This document shows positions 1 to 5,803 of a stretch of 14,595 bases of DNA, piece by piece. Below the pieces are notes generated by a model. That model made no database searches and was not told where the DNA came from. It worked only from the letters and a program-made list of their open reading frames with translations. Location: assembly GCA_964392665.1 (NCBI GenBank), contig CAYMQB010000055.1, positions 1-14,595 on the forward strand, written 5' to 3'. Numbering within the stretch: the stretch's first letter is position 1; every line of letters begins with the position of its first letter. This DNA comes from CAYMQB01 sp964392665 (lineage in GTDB: Bacteria; Hydrothermota; E44-bin80). The translations under genes and the position numbers were made by a program.

Positions 1-742
1 ACTGCACCTGTGATGCATTTGAAATGGAGTACTCAATGCTTGTTTGATTAATCGAGGGATTAGGTATATTCTGCGATAGTAAACTAATAGATGGAACCGT
101 CGTTTTGGTTTCTTCGAGACCTACATAACTTATATAGGTCAAATCCACATCATCAAACCATATTGACGCAGTATCTCCAGATGCAAACAAGCCAATATGT
201 CCCTGAGATAATGCATCACTTGCATCGGTGATGTCACCCGTCCACTTTGGAGTTCCATCCCACCAAACTGACACAGTAAGGGTAGGTGCAGTCCCAGTTA
301 TCTGAAGCTTCATAGTATGATAATACTCTCCTACTCCTTCGTTTTCATAAAAGAGCACCTGTTGACCTGCACCATCATCATATGCAATCATAACAACACT
401 ATCTTGAGCAACCTGCCAGGCAATAAAACGTCCATTGTCTGATACCCTTATTATACCGTATGTAAAAGCACCACCAGTGGTTTTCCTCGTTGAAATAAAT
501 TCGCATGTAAAGTCAGTAACCGCTCCTACCGGTGAATAAAGTACACCCCCTCCAAAATTGGCAGACTCGAAAGTACAGTGGAGTTCACCACTTTCCACAT
601 TCCAATCAAAGTGTTCACCCATAGCCATAGGTTCCAGCCAACCATAATAATTCCCGTCATCAAAATTATCGGTGAAACTGGCTGACCTTAAGCCTGCTGA
701 AATAAAAAGAAAGATTATGAGGAATAAGCCGAACTTCTTCAT
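1..742 (-). CDS. Secreted concanavalin-like protein with sorting tail, 3' end cut by window edge
   Basis: This open frame starts at ATG 742-740 and runs off the left edge after 247 codons. The start is supported by an AAGGAGG Shine-Dalgarno about 6 bases upstream. Residues 1-21 form a signal peptide (KK followed by a hydrophobic core). Residues 22-205 begin with a DNFDDGNYYGW pattern and end with IWFDDVDLTYI, as in LamG-like or DUF1080-type beta-sandwich domains that often bind or cut glycans. From residue 221, the stretch QNIPNPSINQTSIEYSI is the usual opening of the C-terminal Ig-like sorting domain seen in type IX secretion cargo and in FlgD-like tails; the rest lies outside the window. 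It follows the beta-helix gene by 32 bp on the same strand, probably as one transcript. The substrate cannot be told. The fold call is by pattern only; the secreted nature is firm. Confidence 0.8.
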   Translation of the reverse strand, partial: MKKFGLFLIIFLFISAGLRSASFTDNFDDGNYYGWLEPMAMGEHFDWNVESGELHCTFESANFGGGVLYSPVGAVTDFTCEFISTRKTTGGAFTYGIIRVSDNGRFIAWQVAQDSVVMIAYDDGAGQQVLFYENEGVGEYYHTMKLQITGTAPTLTVSVWWDGTPKWTGDITDASDALSQGHIGLFASGDTASIWFDDVDLTYISYVGLEETKTTVPSISLLSQNIPNPSINQTSIEYSISNASQVQ

Positions 743-774
743 TCTGCCTCCTTCTTGATTTAAGGTTTAATTTT

Positions 775-2163
775 TTATCTAACCAATAACAATTTTTTTG
801 TTGATGTGTATTTGTCTGTGTTGAGCTTCAGAAAATAGACACCACCAGAAACTTCCTCTCCCCTATCATCCCTTCCATTCCAAGATACATCAGTGCCAAG
901 TGCCAATTGCCAAGTCCCCAGTGACAATTTTTTCACCAACCTTCCATCCAAATCATAAACACAAAGGTAAGTTGGAAACTGGGAAACTGGGAAATTTCTG
1001 TTTTCCATTTTCGTAATTTCGGGGATTTGCAATCTTATTTCTACTTTATTTGTGAATGGGTTGGGATGAACTATTAATTTAATATCCGCAATTTTAAATT
1101 TCGTATTTTCTGTCTCTTCAACACTTACAGGATTAGTAAGCCATGGGTCATAATTCACGTACAAACTCACCGAGTCACCTGTTCCAGGACCAAAACCACC
1201 AGGACCGCTTGGATTTCCCCACCAGTTATTTGTGGCATCTATAGTGAGTGTTGAATCCGTATTTATAACACCATAGCCGGTATTGCCTGTAATATTATTG
1301 TAATGTATTATCGGGTTCGCTAAATCCCTTGAAAAGATACCATCCCCATTGTTATTGCTAATGATACAACTGTCAATAGTGGGGGAACAACTTGAAATCG
1401 CACAGTGAATCCCGGCACCCTCGTTTGCTGTGTTATTCGATATTGTATTATTTATAATGGTTGGTGCACAAACAACTCCTATATTTGTGCCACAGAAGAT
1501 ACCTCCTCCTTCAATAGCCGTATTCATAGTAATTGTATTGTATGAGATTAACGGTGAAGATTCGATAACGAGAATACCACCGCCAATCGAAATGTTATTG
1601 ATATTACCTGTAATGATGTTATTTGTAATAATGGCATTACCCAAATAAGAGCAATAAATGCCTGCACCAGCAGTAGATGTATTATTACTAATAATATTGT
1701 CGGTGATAAATGGTATAGATTGGTCACAGTGGATAGCCCCACCTATAGCAGCATTATTCTCTGTGATAGTATTATTCATAATAGAAGGTGAACTATTAGA
1801 GGAGCAGTTTATACCACCGGCATAAGTCGCATCCCCATGTGTAATCGTAAATCCCTTAATTATTGTTGTAGAATCAAGTCCTACATCCATTATGATAACT
1901 TCTGCAATGTCACTACCATCAATTATTGTTGTATCACGACCATATTCGCTTATGAGGTCAATCCCCTGCGTGTTAGGCCAAATTATATTCTCAAAATATG
2001 TCCCGGCTGCAACAAGAACTGTATCATTTTCAGAACAGGAATCCAACCCTGTCTGAATAGTGTTGAGTGTTGAATCAGGATGTACATACCAGGTATTGCC
2101 ATAACTTGTATTAAAAAGGGTCAAGACTAATATCATTCCGATGAACAAAATGTAATTTTTCAT
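775..2163 (-). CDS. Secreted right-handed beta-helix protein with C-terminal sorting/FlgD-like Ig domain
   Basis: The 462-residue product has a signal peptide (1-22) followed by TWYVHPD and a DUF1565/NosD-type opening (VLVAAGTYFENI, near residues 49-60). Residues about 85-315 are parallel beta-helix repeats rich in N, I, T and G (for example SYNTITMN, INNTISNNTAN), ending in the NNWWGNPSGPGG motif that commonly closes this fold. Residues about 360-462 are the C-terminal Ig-like sorting domain: HPNPFTNKVEI, YDLDGRLVKKL, WNGRDDRGEEVSGGVYFLKL. Such proteins are exported and usually held at the cell surface; many bind or degrade polysaccharide, but no catalytic residues can be named here. Two loops of the sorting domain carry microrepeat inserts (listed separately). 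A near-consensus promoter lies about 60 bp upstream, and an AAGGTAGG site may serve as ribosome-binding site. The gene leads a two-gene unit with the gene at 1-742. Confidence 0.88.
   Translation of the reverse strand: MKNYILFIGMILVLTLFNTSYGNTWYVHPDSTLNTIQTGLDSCSENDTVLVAAGTYFENIIWPNTQGIDLISEYGRDTTIIDGSDIAEVIIMDVGLDSTTIIKGFTITHGDATYAGGINCSSNSSPSIMNNTITENNAAIGGAIHCDQSIPFITDNIISNNTSTAGAGIYCSYLGNAIITNNIITGNINNISIGGGILVIESSPLISYNTITMNTAIEGGGIFCGTNIGVVCAPTIINNTISNNTANEGAGIHCAISSCSPTIDSCIISNNNGDGIFSRDLANPIIHYNNITGNTGYGVINTDSTLTIDATNNWWGNPSGPGGFGPGTGDSVSLYVNYDPWLTNPVSVEETENTKFKIADIKLIVHPNPFTNKVEIRLQIPEITKMENRNFPVSQFPTYLCVYDLDGRLVKKLSLGTWQLALGTDVSWNGRDDRGEEVSGGVYFLKLNTDKYTSTKKLLLVR
892..925. repeat. 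Microrepeat insert in sorting domain (AGTGCCAAG-type units)
   Basis: Three related units (AGTGCCAAG, TGCCAATTG, CCAAGTCCCCAGTGAC) lie in tandem inside the coding region. On the coding strand they give LSLGTWQLALGTD, at the loop between the GRLVKKL strand and the WNGRDD motif. The insertion keeps the frame. Related strings of this kind look like expanded simple repeats tolerated in a surface loop. The repeat units are seen directly; the insertion mechanism is inferred. Confidence 0.5.
972..996. repeat. Tandem GGGAAACT microrepeat in sorting domain
   Basis: The stretch holds three copies of an 8-base unit (TGGAAACT, GGGAAACT, GGGAAATT). On the coding strand it gives NFPVSQFPTY, just before the VYDLDGRL strand, where sorting domains usually have a short loop. 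It is in frame and lies about 45 bp from the other microrepeat of the same gene. Confidence 0.5.
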
Positions 2164-2224
2164 CTAAGCCTACCTTTTTTGTAATTTGGTTAGAAAATAG
2201 CAAGAAGTACAATGTTGCGTAATC

Positions 2225-2252
2225 ATTATAGAATGTTTTCAATAGTTGTCAA
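2225..2252 (-). promoter_or_regulatory. Sigma70-type promoter of the beta-helix gene
   Basis: On the minus strand TTGACA (2252-2247) and TATAAT (2230-2225) are separated by 16 bp. Both hexamers are perfect consensus. Transcription would start near 2218, leaving a leader of about 55 nt before ATG 2163. This suggests strong expression from a housekeeping sigma factor. Confidence 0.75.
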
Positions 2253-2382
2253 GGAAAAAATACGATTCAGCAATGGAATACTATCACATATACGGAGCGA
2301 CCCCGGTTACACTGAGAATAACTTTACCTTTTGTTTATGGGTAACAATGATAGGAGTGTTCTAAACTGCTGAAAATCGTGGA

Positions 2383-2414
2383 ACAAACAAAAAGGGCAGA
2401 CACATAGTCTGCCC
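2383..2414 (-). terminator. Intrinsic terminator after the DUF4870 gene
   Basis: On the minus strand an 8-bp G+C-rich perfect stem (GGGCAGAC, 5-nt loop, GTCTGCCC; 2414-2394) is followed directly by TTTTTGTTTGTT (2393-2382). Stem plus U-tract is the classic rho-independent layout, placed about 45 nt after the DUF4870 stop codon. It would stop transcription before the beta-helix promoter. Confidence 0.7.
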
Positions 2415-2425
2415 CTATATTTATT

Positions 2426-2449
2426 CGCAGGCTAAAGCCTGCGGCTACC
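2426..2449. repeat. REP-like palindrome (CGCAGGCT AA AGCCTGCG GCTACC)
   Basis: A perfect 8-bp inverted repeat with a 2-nt centre is followed by GCTACC. Short G+C-rich palindromes of this design, standing out from A+T-rich surroundings, are typical of dispersed repetitive extragenic elements moved by RAYT/Y1-type transposases. Only one copy is in this window, so dispersal is inferred. Confidence 0.5.
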
Positions 2450-2459
2450 TTGTAAAGAA

Positions 2460-2843
2460 TTAAAATTTGAACTTTTGAGAAAGTCCATGTATTCCAACTG
2501 GAGCCTTCCACCAGTTTCCCTGGAGTGCCTGGATTAAGCCAATTATGGACATTACTGCCATAAAAAGCAGCCCCAATACCCCTATTATCCATCCAATAAA
2601 AGGTATGATAAATAAGATGTAAAGAACGATTTCAATAATGAAGTATACGATTCCCTGTTTTGCATGGTGCATACAGAAAGCATTATCCTTCTTTGCAAGT
2701 AATGGAACGAGGAAAAGAATGCCAAAGTATGATAACCAGGCAAGCTGTTTCCCTTCTTCTACCACCTTATCTCCCGTTGCAGGTTTCTTAGGTTCAGGTT
2801 TTACTTCTACTTTTTTTGCTTCTTCCTTCTTCTCTTCAGCCAT
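2460..2843 (-). CDS. Small DUF4870-type membrane protein
   Basis: The 127-residue product has a charged N-terminal tail (1-30, rich in K, E and P) followed by about three hydrophobic segments (35-50, 65-83, 84-107). The motif HHAKQGIVYFI (59-69) and the following helical pair match the DUF4870/Tic20-like family of small integral membrane proteins, whose function is unknown. The start is well supported by AAGGAGGTG seven to eight bases before ATG 2843, and a sigma70-type promoter lies just upstream, so the gene can be expressed alone. An intrinsic terminator follows. It lies downstream of the sppA-uvrC-DUF3108 operon on the same strand but appears to be a separate unit. The family assignment is by motif and topology. 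Confidence 0.8.
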   Translation of the reverse strand: MAEEKKEEAKKVEVKPEPKKPATGDKVVEEGKQLAWLSYFGILFLVPLLAKKDNAFCMHHAKQGIVYFIIEIVLYILFIIPFIGWIIGVLGLLFMAVMSIIGLIQALQGNWWKAPVGIHGLSQKFKF

Positions 2844-2874
2844 ATTTACACCTCCTTATTCTTAAGTTTATAAT

Positions 2875-2903
2875 CTAATAACATTTTTTTTCTAATGTGT
2901 CAA
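2875..2903 (-). promoter_or_regulatory. Sigma70-type promoter of the DUF4870 gene
   Basis: On the minus strand TTGACA (2903-2898), a 17-bp spacer and TATTAG (2880-2875) form a good sigma70 promoter. The start point would be near 2868, giving a leader of about 25 nt that holds the AAGGAGG ribosome-binding site. Confidence 0.65.
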
Positions 2904-2955
2904 GACTTATTTTCGAACGAGGTTTTTCCCGTGAATAAGATAGCTTTCTTTAGAG

Positions 2956-3936
2956 TTACATATTATTAATAATATGAGAAAGTTTGACTTTTATTTTTTC
3001 TTTATTTATCCCCAAAAGTTTATTATCTATTGCTCCATTGACCTCTTTGCTCTTGAAGTACATTTTTATTTTTTGTTTGTTAATTTCTACCTTGATGGGA
3101 AGTCTATCTTTCCGGTTTAACCACACCTTAAGTTCTTCCGGCCTGGATTTAACAAGTTCCGTGTTAAAATTTTCTTCTCCAATTATGACTTCTCTCTTCC
3201 CGACTTTGTGAAGTTTTAGCTCTCCTTGAGCAAGGCTAACTTCTATGGTATCAACTCCATCGAAATCTATGTTCATAAGATAGAATGGAAGTGTTGTAAT
3301 ATCCTGAAGCGGGTATTTTCTAAATATTGTGTCTATCTCTTGTTTGTTCTCAACATTTTGTGAAAATATGGCCATTTTTCTATCAGGAAAGAAAAGCTCT
3401 CGACCATAGGATGTTTTGCCAGTTCTATCGATTTTGGTTTCAATAAGTAAAGGTAAGAAATTGTCGGTTGCATAAATGCTAGCATTAAGGTTATAAATAT
3501 TTCCAATAAAGTGTGTATTATATGTTATAAAATAGATATTTGTGACTAGCGTTCTTACTGCTTTGATGCTATCTGGAATTACTTCGACCAGTGAATCGGC
3601 TTGTAATTCTATTGCTGAGTCTCCAGAGATTTTCTCCTCTGTGCTGTCAATCACAGTTTCACTATTGGTGGAATCCACCAGAACTGCCTTAAGTGTTGAA
3701 TCGCTCATTAAACAGTCGGTTGAAACGTACAGTGTCTCATATTTTGCAAAAGAGGCAATTTTACCGTAGAACTGTATCCTTGCATCGCCCTTGAGAATAC
3801 CCCCGAAAGTAATCTTGTAATTCAGCGTCTCCCCCACCTTCATTTGCCCATTTATGTTTAGGGCGGAGGACAGCATAATGACCAATAATACAAAAGGTAG
3901 CACAACCCAATTTCCTGACTTCATAACTCTCTTCAT
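2956..3936 (-). CDS. DUF3108-type secreted protein
   Basis: The 326-residue product has a signal peptide (about 1-31; hydrophobic core VVLPFVLLVIMLSSAL). From residue 33, MKVGETLNYKITFGGILKGDARI is the pattern that opens DUF3108 proteins, and VWLNRKDRLPIKVEI (271-285) is typical of their end. DUF3108 proteins are periplasmic beta-rich proteins of unknown role. Residues about 75-125 form a D-, S- and T-rich insert (DSTNSETVIDSTE, GDSAIELQADSLVEVIPDS) that interrupts the domain. No good ribosome-binding site precedes the ATG at 3936; the ATG at 3924 (residue 5), preceded by AGAGAG, is an alternative start. It lies 37 bp after the uvrC stop and is probably the last gene of the sppA-uvrC operon. 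Its stop codon touches an 18-bp palindrome (2959-2976). Confidence 0.8.
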   Translation of the reverse strand: MKRVMKSGNWVVLPFVLLVIMLSSALNINGQMKVGETLNYKITFGGILKGDARIQFYGKIASFAKYETLYVSTDCLMSDSTLKAVLVDSTNSETVIDSTEEKISGDSAIELQADSLVEVIPDSIKAVRTLVTNIYFITYNTHFIGNIYNLNASIYATDNFLPLLIETKIDRTGKTSYGRELFFPDRKMAIFSQNVENKQEIDTIFRKYPLQDITTLPFYLMNIDFDGVDTIEVSLAQGELKLHKVGKREVIIGEENFNTELVKSRPEELKVWLNRKDRLPIKVEINKQKIKMYFKSKEVNGAIDNKLLGINKEKIKVKLSHIINNM

Positions 3937-3973
3937 TTTAGTTAAGTTTTAATACCTCTTAAAAGTAAGGATG

Positions 3974-5782
3974 TCAAGTTTTTTCGGCAGTAAACTCATT
4001 ATATTTATTTCTTAAATATTCAAAAACTGCTAATGCGGTGTTCTTCCCAAAACCTTGCACCTCTTCGATTTCTTTAACAGACGCTTCTTTAAGCTTTTTA
4101 AGTGAGCCAAAATGCCTTAGAAGTCGTTTCTTCTTTATTTTTCCTATTCCTTCCAGGTTATCAAGAACCGATTCTCTTAATGATTTTTTGTGCAATTTTC
4201 TGTAGTAATTTATGGCAAAGCGATGTGATTCGTCCCTGATCCTTTTGAGCAGTTTCAAGGCGGGTGAGTCGACAGACAGAGAAACGATTTTATTTCTTCC
4301 AAGATAAATGTTTTCAAATCTTTTTGCAAGTCCTATAACGGGAATATGTATATTCTTCACCTTGAGCAAGGAGATTGCAGCATTCAACTGGGCAAGACCT
4401 CCGTCCACGATTAGTAAATCAGGTTTTTTATCCTTTTTCTTAATAATTCTATTCAATCTTCTATTTATAATCTCTTTCATCATTGCAACATCATTAATTT
4501 CTTTTACTGATCTTATCCTGTACTGTAGATAGCCGCTTTTCACAGGCAATGCGTTAACGAAAAGCACAGAACTCCCAACAGCGAATTTGCCCATTATATT
4601 CGATATGTCAAACGCCTCCATTCTTACGGGTAGAGTTTTCAGTTTTAGCACCCTACCAAGTTCTTTAACTTCTTGTGAGATTTGTTTTCTCTTCCTTACG
4701 CTCAGTAACTCCGCAATAAAAACCTGTGCATTCTTGTTTGCCATTTTAAGGATCGAAAGTTTTTCTTTCTTAACATTTTTCTTAAGAGTCACTAAGTACT
4801 GAGCCTTTTTTGAAAGCCAACTTTCAAGTAATTTTTTGCTTGATGGCATTTGAGCTAATATAATCTGCTTCGGAATATAGGTTTTTTCTCGGTAATAATT
4901 GGACAAAAATGTCTCGATAGCACTGTTATTATCTGACAGACCATTCATAAAATAATGGTATTGATAGACCAATTTTGCATCTCTGACTTCCTCTACTACT
5001 ATGCAGAAATCATTTTTTTCTCTGGCAAGACCTATAACATCCATGTTCTCCTTTTTCGACAAAACAACCTTTTGTCTATTTTTGATCTTCTCCAAAGCCA
5101 ATAGTCTATCTCTGATTTCACTTGCTTTCTCGAATTCCAGATTATTACTATGGTTTTTCATCGACTTTTCGAGCTGTCTCTCGACCTCGTTCTGTTTTCC
5201 TTCGAGAAATTTTATGAAATTATTGACAATTATTCTATACTCTTCGGATGATATCTTTGAAATGCAGGGTGCCGAGCAAAGACCAATGTGATAATCAAGA
5301 CAGTCTTTTCCCGGGAGTTTCTTTCCGCAATTTCTTAGAGGGAAAAGTTTTCTCCCAGTTTTTATTGTTTTTTTTACAGCCCTAACGTCTGTATATGGAC
5401 CAAGGTAAAGCGCACCGTTCCCCTTAATAGTTCTTGTTGGGAAGATTCTGGGAAATTTTTCACTAATTGTAACTTTTATATATGGAAATGTCTTATCATC
5501 CATGAGTTTTACATTGTATGCAGGTTTATGCTGTTTTATCAAAGTTTGCTCAAGAACTAAAGCGTCGATTTCCGACTGTGTAACAATGAACTCTATTTTA
5601 TGTACTTTCGACATCATTCTTGCTGTTCGTTCATTAAACGAATAATCTTTGGTGAAATAGGAAGAAACTCTCTTTCTCAAATTTGATGCTTTTCCGATAT
5701 AGATAATTTTTCTTACAGCATTTAACATCAAGTATACACCGGGATTATCGGGAATTTTTGCGGTTAGGTCTCTCTTCTTCAA
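3974..5782 (-). CDS. uvrC: Excinuclease ABC subunit C
   Basis: UvrC makes both incisions around DNA lesions in nucleotide excision repair, acting with UvrA and UvrB. The 602-residue length is normal for the family. Domains in order: GIY-YIG nuclease (about 12-90; GVYLM, YIGKASNLRKR) for the 3' cut; a cysteine cluster C152, C161, C169, C173 (CLDYHIGLCSAPC), matching the iron-sulfur ligands described in E. coli UvrC; a UVR domain (about 198-235) that contacts UvrB; an RNase H-like nuclease for the 5' cut with likely triad D392 (FDISN), D460 (IVDGG) and H520 (DESHRFA); and helix-hairpin-helix motifs (about 540-592). The start codon is TTG: an in-frame TAA lies two codons upstream, so no longer form exists, and the Shine-Dalgarno is weak. 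It sits 21 bp after sppA, so it may be translated by coupling. The neighbours are envelope genes, an unusual setting. Confidence 0.97.
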   Translation of the reverse strand: MKKRDLTAKIPDNPGVYLMLNAVRKIIYIGKASNLRKRVSSYFTKDYSFNERTARMMSKVHKIEFIVTQSEIDALVLEQTLIKQHKPAYNVKLMDDKTFPYIKVTISEKFPRIFPTRTIKGNGALYLGPYTDVRAVKKTIKTGRKLFPLRNCGKKLPGKDCLDYHIGLCSAPCISKISSEEYRIIVNNFIKFLEGKQNEVERQLEKSMKNHSNNLEFEKASEIRDRLLALEKIKNRQKVVLSKKENMDVIGLAREKNDFCIVVEEVRDAKLVYQYHYFMNGLSDNNSAIETFLSNYYREKTYIPKQIILAQMPSSKKLLESWLSKKAQYLVTLKKNVKKEKLSILKMANKNAQVFIAELLSVRKRKQISQEVKELGRVLKLKTLPVRMEAFDISNIMGKFAVGSSVLFVNALPVKSGYLQYRIRSVKEINDVAMMKEIINRRLNRIIKKKDKKPDLLIVDGGLAQLNAAISLLKVKNIHIPVIGLAKRFENIYLGRNKIVSLSVDSPALKLLKRIRDESHRFAINYYRKLHKKSLRESVLDNLEGIGKIKKKRLLRHFGSLKKLKEASVKEIEEVQGFGKNTALAVFEYLRNKYNEFTAEKT

Positions 5783-5803
5783 AGTTTATTTACTCAGAAT
5801 GTC

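Larger units (their letters stand above)
2164..2459. other. Intergenic spacer, 296 bp: promoter plus repeats
   Basis: The spacer separates the beta-helix gene from the DUF4870 gene, both on the minus strand. It contains the beta-helix promoter at 2225-2252, a terminator hairpin at about 2383-2414 and a REP-like palindrome at 2426-2449, each listed separately. The part around 2290-2340 (GAGCGACCCCGG onward) has no gene that I can support and may be another repeat remnant. Confidence 0.6.

Noticed and set aside
1300..2000. Repetitive look of the beta-helix region as a possible tandem DNA repeat
   Set aside because: The periodicity is at the protein level (N/I/T/G coil repeats); the DNA units are not alike enough for a nucleotide repeat or CRISPR.
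2959..2976. 18-bp perfect palindrome CATATTATTAATAATATG at the end of the DUF3108 gene
   Set aside because: It is made only of A/T-rich codons (IINNM) with no T-tract or repeat elsewhere; probably chance in A+T-rich sequence.
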